A DNA stretch of 64,000 bases from Nemopilema nomurai (taxonomy: Eukaryota > Cnidaria > Scyphozoa > Rhizostomeae > Rhizostomatidae), in contig ML133450.1 in assembly GCA_003864495.1 (NCBI GenBank), positions 1,839,734 to 1,903,733 on the forward strand. The letters run 5' to 3'. Shown piece by piece: positions 9,361 through 24,300 of the stretch. The position numbers and the translations under genes are program-made. The notes under the pieces were generated by a model. The model was not told where the DNA came from. It did no database searches and saw only the letters and a program-made list of their open reading frames with translations. Every line of letters starts with the position of its first letter. Position 1 is the stretch's first letter.

Positions 9361-12300
9361 TTCGGAAACAGGAGTCTGAACTTGAGCATGGCGGCAACTG
9401 AGAACATCTTTCCTATCCCAGGACCTCTGCTGGCATCCATCATAGAGTAGTGGTCTCCGGGGCATGTTATGCATATGGGCTTTTTGTGCAGAACAGAAGC
9501 CCAACATTCTATGGGCTTTCCAAGTCCGACGATACTCTTACAAAACTTGTCGTCCTCCGCTTCTAAGTAAAGCGTGTCACCAGAATAAAGGTCCTACAGC
9601 AAATGGAAAGACTGCGTGAGTATACCTTGGTGTGACACTTCAACAAATAATATGGAAAATCCGCAACAAACATTGGAATACAACATGAAAGTAAATTTAC
9701 GACCACCTAGATTAGATTTGACTTTCTAGTTATCATATATGTTATGGTGCCTTTATCAATAACGACGATGGTTTTCATGAACTACAGACAGAAAATATTT
9801 TCAATCAACAGAAAAAGTTTGTTCAAATAGTCAGCAGTTAAAAGTCAGTCATGATTTAAAATGGAGCCTTGCTTGACAGATAAGTCAGTGTGAGACTGAG
9901 TGGGCCATAAAAATGGTCTTTCTTCGTAATTCACCGTCAAATCCATTATACACGTTCACAGCTCATATCTCAGGGATATTTAGTGGTGGCCCCTCACTCC
10001 AGCTTTGGCCAATGAAGCTTCATAAATATCACCATATTTTTCTACGAAAAGTGACTTTGTGTGACCTGTTGGTCTTATCAGATCGATGCTAATACCGACC
10101 ATGACCATGGACACAAGAGACACAAATCAATTGCGTACACACCCCTGGCACCCACTCGTCATGACACCTAGCTGACATCTGCTGGTCAAACGTCGTGGAC
10201 TCGAAAATCTTGTCGATATCTGGGATTTCAACCTTCAATTCTTCTGCTCTTTTGTTGAAAAAGTCCTTGATTTCTTCAAATGATTTATCTTGCCTGAAAC
10301 GGTCGTACTCTTCTAGAGTCATCTGAAGCTTCCGTGTGGCAATTTTACAGAAGAACGTCTTCATTTGTTCCTAAACAAATAATACTTAGTCGTAAATGTC
10401 ATAGCCAATATATCAATTTCAGCCACAGAGTAGTTTTTAGGTATACCAGAGCAGAGAGTGGAACAGGGGAAGGGTGACAAAGGCGAAATACTCAACAGTG
10501 AAACTGTACACAGTCTTTAATCAGATTAGACTGATCAGAATACTGAGCACATGATCAGTGTCCTTAGACAACTAAAAGTCACTGCTAAAACAGACCAGGA
10601 TACCTTAAAGTGTGTAAGTAGACTAGTTCTGGCAGCGAGATAGTATTCCTCATTGCTTAAGAAAACTGAAATGGAACTCACTTTTATGTGCTCCTCTGTC
10701 TCGTGTCTCGTTTCGATCATATTGATGAGCAACTGACTATTGTTCCTCCCCAGTGGCACCCACCTCACAGTGTCAATCATTATCACTAATGCCACCTCTT
10801 TGCCTGAGCGTTTCATGATGGATGCCATCTCAAGAGCGACAAGACCACCAAAGGAATAACCGCCAAGAAAATATGGGCCGTTCGGCTGTACCTCGAGTAT
10901 TCGCTCAATGCATGCTTTGGCTAGCCTGTTTACTGAGCCAATGTCTTCCCCAATCACTGAAGGCTCTATCCAGCCAAAAGCATATAGGGAGAAAATTTTC
11001 TACAAAAGAAGAGGGCAGTTTGATATCCTTAGAACCCACGCGTGTAACTACTTTCTTGTCCATTTAACAGTAAATCAGACATTACATTTCAATAGAATAT
11101 TCCGCTACCTCAAAAAAGAGATAGAGTCTGAAAGCCTCATCACTATTTTTCATTTGAACAGAACAAAAAATGAGCGACTTGTGGCCCACTTGCATTAGAG
11201 GCTTAAGATGATGCATTCTTCCCATTATTACACTGGAAAACACTAATTCAGAGACTCGATGACTTGAAAAGGCAGAAACTTGATACCTGATATCTCATCC
11301 CCATGCCGAGGATTTGAAGGACCCCAGAGTATCTGTGAGAGGGATGCACCATGAAAATATTTGCTTGTGCATCGCTGGGCTTATATATAACAGACAAGTA
11401 CTCTTTTGGTAGAACCAGTTTGTCATCATCCTCGTCTAAAAAGAGATCTTTATATTATTGAAATGACCATGGCGAGCTCTTGAAACCTGAATATGAAATG
11501 ATAAACTTTGTCGTAGGATCCAATCCTATCAACTATGACTAAATGTGGACATTTTTATCCCTTTTTCTCAAAAAAAATGGCAAATTGAAAGCCCTTCCAC
11601 TGGCTGTTAGTAATTATCGAATCCACCTGTTATGACCTGAAAGTGTGTTGCAATGTCCAGTACAATGGTACTAGCTATATGGTCTGAACTAAGTGTTTAG
11701 TTAGTATCTCCTCATGGGTTGTCGCTACTACGAATGTAATATGAGTGAAGCTGGAGGAAAGCTCTGTCCTGCATTTCTCAGAGACAATGCAGTTTCCTTG
11801 ATAGAAGCAAGTCTCCTGTTGATTAAGAAAATTGTAACACCTCTAAACAACAAAGAAACAAGGTATCTGTGCGCGAGAGATTATGACGAACCTTCCTCTT
11901 GAAGAAGTTTATCCTCTTCAGCATCTTTTTCATCTACTGCTTCTTCACCATCACCCTTCGAGTTTGGCTTGATGAACTTCTCATGGATCGCTGCTAGCAG
12001 GTCTTCTGCAAGCTTGTTTATAGTCGTCTCTGCTTGCATGAAGTAAAACACCTAACAAAAATTATGCATTGTTTCAGAAGCAGCCATTGAGAGCAATTCA
12101 ATTTTAAAATTTTGTTCGGTTACAAAACTGCTTGTAGAGCATCACTGTCACATAAACAAAAAAGAATTATCACTTCCTTTTCAAGGACTAGAATCGTTGG
12201 CTAGTTACAGCGAATGGCTGTTTAGTACTAGAAAGCTTTCTAGACAGACACAGCTTCCGAAACACTCACTTGAAAATCGATTTTCAAGTCTTTCTCAATT

Positions 12301-15300
12301 TGGCCTTTGATTGCTGTGGCACCAACAGAGTCGATACCGTAGGTAAACATTGGCACATTGCAGTCGATCTCCTCCGCAGATCCACTAATCCATGCGGCTA
12401 CCCAGCCTTTGATGTAGCCCAGTAGTATTGCCAGTTGTCTTTCTTGTGACTTCTCAGCCAGAATCATCTCCAGGATATTACCACTCTCTTCTTTCGTTTC
12501 AGGCAGCTCCTTCCGAATTTCGTCATAAATAATGCTGTCAGCTTTCCTCGGTGGGAGACTTCTTAAGAATGTTGCCCAATCTACGTCGCATATGCAAATA
12601 TTGGATTTTTCTGGCATTTGTGACAGCACTTTGTCCAACCATGTAAGTCCTAGAAATGAACTTAATTATCATTCTTAAATCTGCAACATTTATAGAATGC
12701 TATGATCCCACTTCTCTCAAAGACATAATGTCGGTTGAACAAAACGATTTCTTCAAAGTTAATTTGGTGGTTGTAATCTGCCTGCATAACTGGATCTGCT
12801 TATCTGGATATAATCAATTATTCTGTTAATGCTAATCAATTCATATTATAGGCAGTTTCTTGATGGATAAAAGCATATCGCTGAGTATGTTAAGACTGCA
12901 AATATATGGCGACTTTTACGCATTTTCAAAAGAAAATAATCTTGACTTAGTTCCAATTTAATATACTTCTAATGTGCTATCGAGCTTAATTGTATTTCCT
13001 GTTATGTTTCATTTATCAACTTGAAATCTCGTTCTAGGTACCGACTACAAGTTGATGATGTTTCCTGGCAAAAAGGACGGTTGAATGTTGTGTTAAAATT
13101 GCGAATCACCACCAGGCATTGCAAAGTCGTACATGTTTACGTTGAACTCATTGGCAATCGTTAAACTCAGAGATCACAGGCAACAAAGACAGGAGCTTGG
13201 CAGTCTATCATGCCGTTGATTCAAGATTCTGATTCAAGGCTCCCGTAAGTAAATATAGTAATTAGCTTAGCAAGGTATGACAAGATCATGGTAATAGAAC
13301 CTGTTGGGATATCTAGCAAATGCAAGCCAGATTTCTCTAGAAGCATTGCCACTTTGACGTTTCGCTCCAATATTCCTCCTCCACCCATTGCACCCCAACA
13401 AACAGCCAAGCACGGCTTCCCAAGAACCCTGGCTCGGTAATCGGCAAAGCTGTTCATGAAAGCATTTGCAGCAGAATACGAGCTTTGCCCTGAGTTGCCC
13501 ACAACTGCAGTGATTGATGAGTAAAGAACGAAGAAATCAAGTTGCTCGTTGCGATACTCCAGTATTTCGTGTAGTCTCAAAGTACCTGGAACAAACAAGT
13601 CGAAAGTCATTTTATAGTATTGGCAAGACAATATCGATCATACTCTGTAGATTGCCTCTTAATGCAAGATGTGAGAATAGTTGTCATCTCAAATTTCTTG
13701 CAGAACTCAAATGGCGTCTATTTAAGAGTCGACGCATGCGTGCATCTCAAATACACTTCTGCACATTCTGTCTGCGCTATTCAATTCAACCTTCTTCTGC
13801 ACGCGCATTGAAAATTTTAAGAGTGATAAGCAAGAGGCTTACCAGTTACTTTGGGCTGCATTACTTTCTGGTAACTTTCTCGATCGACTTCCGAAAAGAG
13901 TCGGTCATCAATGACAGCAGCGCTGTTCACTACCCCTGCAAGCCTGGGGTGCAGTTCCAATTCTTGCATCAGGTGATCTGCCCCCTTTTTCGTGCTTACA
14001 TCTGCTTTGACGAATTTAATCTCTGTGCCATGTCTCTTCTTTAAGCTCATGAAACTTGCAGCAGTTGCTTCCGCAGGCTCCGACCTTCCAACAACTATTA
14101 CGGTACCCGCGCCTGTATTTGAAGATTTAAATACAATTTAAGTACTAATTGCGGATTCACCTTGTTTTCAGCCCTTCAAATACAGGATAAGATTCGTATC
14201 ATCAAGTTCGCCTCATAACAGCGGTGTTTGCCTAGTTTTTCATTGCTTTTTTCGCCTCGTTTTGAAGTGGATCGAATTTTTTAAAGAACAGGCCACGTAG
14301 TTGATCACGAGTAAATCTTTTTGAAGGGACTTATTCTGTGAACAAGTGGCTCATCATCAACCAACTCAATAAACAAAGGTTGCTGAAATTGCATTTTATC
14401 CATCTGCATGACCTTGTGCAAAATCATCACTGACACAGTCCATTACGGAAAGGGTAGTCCGAATGTGCCAATGTTTTACGGGAAACTCACCTCTAGATGC
14501 CATCCACATCACTGTGTTTAAGCCAAGGCCTTTGGTGCCCCCGATCACAATATAACTGCGATCCTTTTTAAGGCCCTGTATATCCATCGAAGGCTTATGC
14601 AATGGAATCGTCTCTTCTTCGTCCAAACGTACTTTGATGCAGTCCAGTATAATAGACTTTTCAAAGATAGTATCGAGGTTGGCCGTGTTGCAGATCTTGG
14701 AGAGCGAAAAGCACCGGGACCGCGGCATAGAGCTTATAACACTCTGGCTCTGTGCACCTGCGAATCTGGCAATTGCTTTTAGGAGAACTGAACGGCCAAA
14801 TGTGATGTCCAGTAGCTTGACATTTACCACTGTCAATGACCTTTCAACGACATAGTGGCTTGTTGACGAGCTGAAGCCGTTATCAAGAATAACGAGTACT
14901 CCATCTACAAGGCAAGCAGAGATGATTAAAGAAGGGCTAATCAAACTAGCTACTTGTTATACCGACCAGATTCTTCTTCTTATCTACAAAAATCTTCTTC
15001 CAGATTCTTGTAGTTCATGAACGGTATGCACATTAATCACTGGGCCCGTTATTCGATAACAATTATTGACAAAATGCAGAAATATGGCCAAGAACTTCTA
15101 TTGTCTTAAGCATGTCATGCTGACTTGTAAGTTAAATTTTTATGACCAATGGGCTGGTGAAACTAACCATTGCTAGAATGTGTGTGCGTGTTTTAGAGCC
15201 GTTCAGTATTCTGTAATGCTCACCTTTCCTAGTTACATTGATCAAGGCAGCACGATCAACTGGATGGAGATCAGAGGGGCAAATTGCACAATCGATGTTC

Positions 15301-18300
15301 CTGTTGTTGTCGCCGCTTTTTTTCAGGTATTCCTCTGCAAATTTCTTCATTAATTGTGTGTCTTCCATTGTAACTTCGAGGCCTTCCGATGAAGCGACCA
15401 AAGAGAGCGCCCAGCTCAAACCTCGAATGGACTCATTTGAAGCAATGAAGACTGTTTTGATGTTATCACCCGTTCTCAAAATCTTTGATAGAATGCTTTC
15501 AGCTTGTGTGAACAAACCTGTTTTTCATGTAAAAATTCAGTTTAGTTTGATAGGATTCACCCATTAAATTGGTTATAAAAAATAAGATTTTTTATTGTTA
15601 AAGAAAATGGCTGCCGCAGCATAGAGAGAAGATGGACAAGTAAGACTTCAGCTTTACCTGGCAGAATCGCGGCTTCGTCTCGTGATAACATCGGAGGCTT
15701 CTTGAAGACCTGCTCCACTGGCAGCTGCACTCGATCCTTGAGCCATTTGTCATTATACACTGCAATGACCTCATCGCCAGGTTGCAGCCCAAGGTCGTCC
15801 CCTGCAATTTCGGTTACAGTTCCCAAGGCACACTGCACCAAACGCTGTGAGTCGACTTGTTGAATATTTTTCAAGAGATTCTTGGAAGATCCGGTTGGCG
15901 ATGAGATATACTGTAAGTCAATGGAAACGGTGCCGTGCGGTACTGAGTCCATTCCTGGGAAGCTCTTCTTCACGCAGTAAGACTCTTCTGTTGCTGACCA
16001 TGACACATAGAAGTTGCTGGCTGCCGACACTTCTTTAAGCTGCTTATCCACTGATGCCTTAAAGAAATAATGTCAGTTTTGAATTTGCAGTTCAATATTA
16101 AGAGCCATTGTCACGAAATGTCTAGTTAATGATCCAAGAAACCACAGAAAGCAGAATACGGGAGAAGCACTGGGATAGGGAAAGGTCAGAAAGCAAATAA
16201 AACTGATACCTTGGCTGGCTTTACTCTTTGAAGCAGTGGCTGGGATACCGCTGAAGATGAGACGATGAGGCCTTCATCTACTGATCGCAACTTGACAGAA
16301 AGCAGCGCAGTTTTGATCTCTTCTTTTGAAGGGTTCGTCTTCAAATCAATTGGGATGACAGGAATCTTTGTTTCTATGTTTGTAACTCTGGCTAGGCCGA
16401 GAGCAGTTGAACCCCAGGGAATCACGCGCTCCTCCACCCCGGTCGTGTTATACTCAAACGACTGCGTGCAGAAGACAACGATTTTGCTCTGGGTGAGCTC
16501 GGATTCGCTGAGGGTTTTCAGCATCATCAGAGTCGATTCAAAGCAAAGCCACTGTGCAGTGAGGGCCAAGTCGTCACCTAACGAGAGCCGGTGTGCAAAA
16601 GCGGGAAGAAGATTAATCACCATCACACGCTTTTCAAGATCTTTGGCTCCTTCCAGCTGCTTCATGAATTTCTTATCGAAGCTCTCAACCATATCCCCCC
16701 CTTTTACTTCACAGAAAAGAATGCGTTCATTTGAAACCCCACACTCTTGTAAACATTCCATTGTCATCTTTGCCAGAAGGCAATCCCTGAAACCGAGGAC
16801 TATAAATTCGTCATAGCCTTCAAGGCTCTCCAGTTTCTCTGGATTTTCTGTAGGAATCCAATTCATTTCATATAGACTGCTTTCTATCATTGGGCGCCTC
16901 AGTGACCTTGACATTTCCTTCACCTGCAACAAGAGGTGTACTTCTCAACATTTATCAGAGACATGTGCTGCTTCAATAGTCATGAAAAGGAGTGGCTTCT
17001 AGATTGAGCGGTGACGAATTATTCTTGCTACCTTAATTCAGTTTTAAAGAAAGTCAACCTACGGTGTTCTAACCTGCTATTTCAACACCAAGGCAACTTA
17101 TTTCGAGAGAAAGTTTCCGAAAGCCGGTGCTTTTTTATCATCAACTGTTGATAACTTTGTCACAAGCGTAATGTTACAAGAACCTCCCAAGTCTAACGCA
17201 CAAGACATGCACCCTTAATGCCGTTTGCAGGTATCTTGGTAAAAAGCTTATCTCTAATAACTAGTCATAAAGCTGAAAACTCCCAGTCATGGTTGTTAAA
17301 GCAATTTGCTCCCTTCTACCTCTAACAGCGAGCTTGATTCTGAAGGTTATTTGGCTATACTGCACCTGGAAACCTTGCATGATCAATATATCGTCTCCGT
17401 GCTCGTTCAATAGTTTTGTATTGCAACTATCAGGTGTCGTCGGGTCAATCTCTGCATACCCATAAAATGTGTGGAATTTCCGTGACACAGGGTTCAAACG
17501 CACTGCTTTGACTCCTAAAAACATCATGTCGGGTCAATCAATGTTCAACTTGATTTTCGTAATCATAACCAATCGTTATCGTAAAAATTCATGAATTGAC
17601 TGTCCTTTAAAGAAAGAAACAAATGCTTTGTGATACAAAACTGAACAATGACAAGAAAAAGCGGAACTAGGTCTGCATACTAAATATGAAAGAAACCCGA
17701 GACGCTGTATAGAGACGCACCTATAGGGATCACTTGGCGACTATTGTCTTTTGAGCCAATCGCAATGCACGACTGCAGGCAGGCATCTATTATACAGGGG
17801 TGCACAATGCAAGCGTCAAGGCCTTTTTCAAGCGCAGCTGGCAACTTCAGTCTCACTAACGCTTTGCTGTCTGCAGACCAAGCTGTCTGGATTAGACTGA
17901 ATGTCTCGCCGAAATCAAAGCCGGTTTGCACTGTGAGATCGTTGAATTGCTTTGAATTGAGCAACTCGAAATCATTGCCAAAGTTGAGCTTGGACAGGAC
18001 ATTTTCGTCTTCTGGTATCAACACTGCTTCTGGCTCAAGTTTCTCTGATTCTGTATCTGACTCAATTTTCTTTGATTCTGCTTCGCCGTCAGATTCCACT
18101 TTGATTTCATTTACTTCCACCAGAAACGGCGTCGTATTAGACACCCCAGAATCAGTTTCTGAGACACTTTCGTACGAAATCTTCGACTCCTCCACTATAA
18201 TAAAACCAAATTGTTTATCATCTTACATCTTCTTAGTGTTTTTACTGCTTTATATCTCTATTATATCTCTGTCTCCCTTAATTTCATAAATGTTCTCTAA

Positions 18301-21300
18301 TTTAAAGCTTGAGATATGTGCCTACATGCGAAAACGGGTGTCTTACGGTAAAAACCATCTATGCCACGAGAAGAGTTCTAAAGTGATGATGTCACAAAAA
18401 CGAATTTTAGGAATTTCCGATTTTCGATCCGGTGACCTGAAAAAGCATCATGAAATACCTCTTAATAGCTAGTGAAGTTAGTCCATTGTGTTACAAATTG
18501 GCGGAGATATTGTCACATGTGTATTGGCTCTTTTGTAACTTTACATACAGAGCCAAAATAACAGTGATTGCAAACTTCAAATCTTTTGTAAACCCACGGT
18601 AGAGCCCTATCGAGGTGATTACAGTTATATGCATATTGTGAACACGTATAAAATATATATCATCGGAGAAAAAATGTTAGTTATTCTCTCAAACAGGATT
18701 TTGATGACTTGAAATAAGGACAGCACTAGACGGATGACAAACAAGTTAGCTTTACATCCAGCGCTAAAGGGTCATGGCTGTTGTCAATGTAAAATGTTAG
18801 CATGGACTGTTTGCCTTGAGGTTTGGACATCTTTTAATCATTTTATCATAAAATTTAGCAAAGAAAGGTGATAGCCAGCAACGACTTTAAAGGCAGCCCT
18901 CAAACTCCTCGAAAATCAATTTCAGTGTTTCAACTTCCATCCATTATCATTAGCATCGCGCTTTAAATGCAAATCTGGGACGGATTTCCTGTCTACATAT
19001 TATGCAGTAACAATGTTTGAGAACAAATACAAAACGTCAACATACTAGCTTCCGCTATTGACATGGCATTCTCATCTGGCGTTTGATAAACATGGACCAA
19101 TGTCGCAGTGGATAGTGGGACATCTCCTTGCTCTGTGACGTGGATAACTTTGAATGCTTGGACCTCATCAGACGTCAGCCCATTCTTTGTACTCTTAACT
19201 CTCCTGACAATGTGCTCATTTAATGGAAGGATGTTTTGGAATGTTATGTCCTTCACTACCACTGGTCTGGTTTTGATGCTAATGGCTGACGCCTCCAGGG
19301 CCATCTCGATGTAACATGCTCCTGGCATTATTACCCCTGCGAACAGAAGCAACTGCATTTCTAAAAGGGCTGTTCACGTCATTGTTCAAAGCGCTGATTC
19401 TAGAATATCAGGCCCAACAAAAAGGCCAAAGTTATAGGTCGTGATGATGAAGTTTCGCCGTTCAACACATCATCTCAAACTACACCCAAAACGAATTCAC
19501 AATGCTTCAGGATTCCAGTGTGGATTCATGAGAAGCTAAGCGGGTTGCACAAATCACAGGAAAAAAGGCGAGCGGGCTTTTACGTACTTGCTACTGAGTC
19601 GTTAGAGAATGATCAAAGATGGCGGAGATTGAGGAGGAAATGGGAGAAGATCTGTGAAAAGTTGCAACCCAGTCGGGAAAATTGCTGTTTCCGCCCTTGT
19701 TGGCTTTGAATTTTTTGTGGAACCATTTTGACCCGCGTAATATTTTGGAAACTTCTACATGTTTATACTTCAGGTTCGAATTTTCTAAGGGCCGTATCTT
19801 CTAGTTTTGATTTACTTTGCGATGAACTCTCGTTTATTGCGGCAGCTTTTAAAATTACTATGACCAATGTAAGAAAAAATAGTTAAAGTTTATCTATTCG
19901 TTCCGCCGAAGAGTTTATGTTGGATTTCATGATTCAATTTTCAATTAATTAAAAGAGTCATTGAGATCGTTACCGTTTAAAAAGACTTGCATTATGGAGA
20001 AATTTTGAAAATGAAAATTAGCCAAGCTTTAGAAAAACACTTTCCCTTCCCTTCGTGCATAAACGTGTTAATTTTTCAAGAGCCGCCTTGAAAAGCAGTC
20101 TGCTTGTTTTATTTGCAGTTGTGTAGGGCATTGCCTTAATTCTTCGCAGTTTTGAAGCCAGCCGGAGAACATGGTCTAGGCCGTGATTGGCAATTAGTTT
20201 CGACTAACCTGCTTGCTTCATCTTGTGGTCGTTCAGGTAGCCGTAGTTGAACAGGTCGAACTCGTTTTCCCATGTGCATGTCTCTGAAGTTATGATCTCG
20301 GGTACGCCTATGAGGTTCATCGAATACGTCGGCGTGACAAAGTTATCCTTCACCCACAGGTCAGCCTCCTGCCAAGGATAAGTTGGGAATCGAAGGAGCC
20401 TGCCTTTTTCTTGATTTTGCAGCTGGTGGAAGGATACGTCATACCCAAGTGTGTACATCTGGCCAATGGTCTGTGCGTACAAATGTTGCAGCCGATTCTC
20501 TTCTCCTTTCTTCGGCAACGCCTGTTTGAGAAGATACAAATCACTGTCTTAGTTTGCAAGGGTGGGACTTAAATATCAAATCTTGTTGGACCAGATTTCA
20601 CACAAAACGTGAATCCAGGGCTGCTTTTTTAACCTTTCAAGAGTCTCACAAGGTTTGGAGTTTAACTATGACATTTAATGTAGTCTTGTGCGTCTATTTC
20701 TGTCGAGTGAAGATCTCTAAGTGCATACCTGAATGACAGAAGCGTTTTCAATCCCCATCTGGCTTGCAATAGTTTTGATGTAGTACGTCACAACGGGTCT
20801 CGGGCTAATTTCAATGAAAATCGAGATGCCATCGGACAGCATCTTTGTGATGCACTGATTGAAAAGGACCGGGTTTCTCAGGTTTCGCCACCAGTACTCT
20901 TCGTCGATTTCGTCCGCCTCCATCCTTCGCCCCTCAGTCGTGGAAACAAACACGGTACGCGAGTTCCTCGGCCTGATCTTACCGCTCCTTATGCGCTGCT
21001 TGAACTGACTCTCGATCGCGTCCATGTGGTGGCTATGGAATGCTTTGTGGGTGGCAAGCTTTCTCCAGAAGATCTTCTTGTCGCCCGACTCGATGTATTC
21101 TTCTACCTTTTGAATTGCATCCGCGTCCCCAGAAATGGTTACATTTGCCTTGTCGTTTTCAGCTGCGATGCAGATTTGATCGCTCACCGAAATCTCTTCA
21201 AGTATTGCTTCAACTTCTTTTGCAGACAAACCTGAAATGGGGAGTGAAAAGCTAGTTAACATCTAACAAATATTTAGAGATGATGCCAGTACATTTCATT

Positions 21301-24300
21301 TGGGCCTGAACTAACTAAGCTTTAGAGTGCGAATTTGAACCAGTGTGAAGTGTGCAGAAATGGTTTGCAGTGTAGTATTGAACGTGAAAGAGAATCAGTG
21401 CATTCTATAGAAAGACTGCGACACCATTAACACTGTACCTATCGCTGCCATTGCTCCGGCTGATCGGCACTCATCTTGCAGCGACGCCCTAGCCATGATG
21501 ATGTCCACTGCCTGCTTCATTTTGATTATGCCGGCCACGCAAGCAGCTGTTATGTCTCCCAGGCTATGGCCACCAACAGCTGATGGAACGATCGAAGCAC
21601 TTTTAACCAAGAAGTTAGCTACGGCGTACTGGACCGCAAAGATTGACAACTGCACAGTGACAAGACAGTCTTCATTGCACTCCTCTCCCTTCAGGTATGC
21701 CAATAGAGATTCTCGATGTCCTCTCTTTCTAGCGCGCTTCTCGACCTTCTTAATGTCTTTGAGCATTGCAGGACTTGATAGAATATCATCTGCCATTCCG
21801 AGCCATTGAGATCCCTGCCCGCCGAATACGAAGGCAACAGCCGTGCAGTGCTTTGAGGTCTTCCCACCTGTAATACCTACAGCCTTGTCATTAGGATTGC
21901 TTGCGAACCCCTCCATCAACTTCTTTGCTCCCTCCAAATTCTCCGCCGCAACCGCAAGTCGGACGTTGTGATTCGAGCGTCGCTCGCTCAAGGTGTAGCA
22001 CACCTTTGCAGTGTTGTCAGCGTTGTCCTCCAGCGTGTTGAACCAACGACCGAAAGACGTTGCAGAATCGACCAACCCTGCCAAAGATCTTGCTGACAAT
22101 GCGAAGAGCTTCATAGGCCCCTTGCAGATTGGCGCCTTCTTCTTGGAGCACTTGAATTTTTCAAGCTTTTTAGTAGGCTCTTGTAGGATCAAGTGGGCAT
22201 TGCTCCCTCCATAGCCAAAAGAATTGATGGCGGCAATTTTGGGCTTTCCAATTGCAGCTGGCCAGTCACACATCTTAGTGGCCACCACCAGTCCCTTCTC
22301 TTCAATGTCTAGTCTCACTGCCTGGTCTTCGATTCCCACAGTAGGGTACACTTTCTCATTTTTCATCATCAAGCAAACTTTGGCAAGGCCGGCTAGGCCT
22401 GCTGCTGATTCAGTGTGATTTATGTTCGACTTCACGCTCCCTGAAACCAAAAGTCATTCAATTAAATGTTTTGCTCTGAAGTGTCAAAATATTTCTGCAA
22501 AAAACCTGCACCAAAGAATGATGCCGGTGAATCATTCGCTACAATACTTTTATCACCCCTACCGCTATCCACATTGTCTTATTGTCTCATAAGGGCAGAA
22601 ATCTCAGTAGAAACATTTAAAACAGTTCAGAAGACATTTTCATTTAAAAAACATTTTAGCATAAACAGTGTATTATGTTTCATTAAATTTTCTCTTTTAG
22701 TTGTAAAGTGTGTAATGCGCCGTTGAGCCCCGATGAGATACGGTGAAATAACAGTTCCTTTATTATTATAAGTATTATTACCTTTATTATTATTATACTT
22801 ATTATTTTATCTACGATGTGTGAAAAGAAGGGAAAGAAGCCTGGTTGAATCTAAATTACGACATATGTCAAAAACTCACATACCACATAATGTAAAAAAC
22901 CGAGGTCTTACCTATCATAAGAAGATTATCTGGGGTCCTTGCCTTTCCGTAGACAGCACCAACCGATTTGGTCTCGACCATGTCGCCAATGATTGTGCCA
23001 GTGCCATGCATTTCAACGTATTGAACATCCTGCGGATCGACTTTAGAGTGCTGCAGCACTTCAAACATCAGATCTCGCTGCGACTCGACACTCGGCGCAG
23101 TGATCGGAGCTGCGGTTTGTCCATCGTTGTTGACTCCCCAGGAAAGAATGTCGCAGTAAGGCTCGTCTTTGCAGCTTACTAGATCGCTTGCCTTCAGGAC
23201 GAAAGCGACCACCCCTTCTCCGCGACCGTACCCGTTGGCTCTCTCGTCAAACACCTTGCATTTGCCATCAGGAGCGAGCATATTGGTCCTGCAAATAGTG
23301 ATTTGCTTTCTTGGGCATAGCACTAGATTGGCTGCAGCAACGATGGCGACATCCACGCTGCGTCGTTCCAAGTGGTCACAAGCAACACTGAGGGCAGTGA
23401 GGGACGACGAGCAGGCTGTGTCTATGGCAATACTCGGTCCGGTCAGGTTGAGTGAGAACGAAATCCGGTTGGCAGCAATGGAAAAGGCCGTTCCCGTGCT
23501 TGCAAACTGATCAATGGACAGTATGGTGTCATCTTTGAGCACAACGGAGCTGTAGTCAAGGTTCATTATTCCCACGTAAACCCCAGTTATGCATTGCTGC
23601 AGCTCTTCTAAGGTCACGCCCGCATCCTCGATCGACTCATACACCCCTTGCAGCAGCATTCGTTGCTGTGGATCCATGCTCCTGGCCTCTGTCGCAGATA
23701 TCCCGAAAAACTGGTGGTCGAATCTTTGGATGTTTTCTAGGTATGAGCCATCAGAGACATACGCTCGTCCTGCAACTGGCCGCGTAGGATTGAACACACT
23801 TTCAAAGTACCTGTCCCGTGCATGCCTGTCTGTGGGATATTTCCCCAAAGTGTTCTGGCCTTCCTGTAGCAGATTTTCAAACTCCTGGTTGCTCCTGGCT
23901 GTAGGAAACCGTGTGGACATGCCGGTAACCGATACGGAGAACCTTTCTTTGCTCAGGACAGCAGACTTTTTGGACCGTTCTTTTGGTGGTAGAACTTTGT
24001 CAATATCTTTCGGCGACAGCTTTTCTTCGTTGGCTAGAAACCTTGCGAAAATTGAAAGCATCACTGGAAGTACAGCAAGTCCATTGTAAAGTCCAAAAAG
24101 TATGATTCCCAGGAACATTTTGAAGAAAATCTACGATGAAAAAGTTCAATCGGCAATTGAATTCAAGAGTTAAAAAATCTTTGATCTAATTGTCTTGTTT
24201 TGCAAAGTGGTAAAAAGGTGCGTAATCTAACTACTTGAAGTCGGCAGTTCTACATTTCGGGCTTTTTGTTGCCAGCGTGGCGAACAGTAGCTTAGGTGAA

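Noticed and set aside
16210..16923. C-methyltransferase domain between DH and ER
   Set aside because: No S-adenosylmethionine-binding motif is visible, and the sequence fits the pseudo-KR structural element instead.
22868..24118. An independent PKS gene starting at MFLGIILFGL (24118)
   Set aside because: The first 30 residues are the Patched terminal helix, and an in-phase acceptor lies 12 bases upstream, so this ATG is internal.
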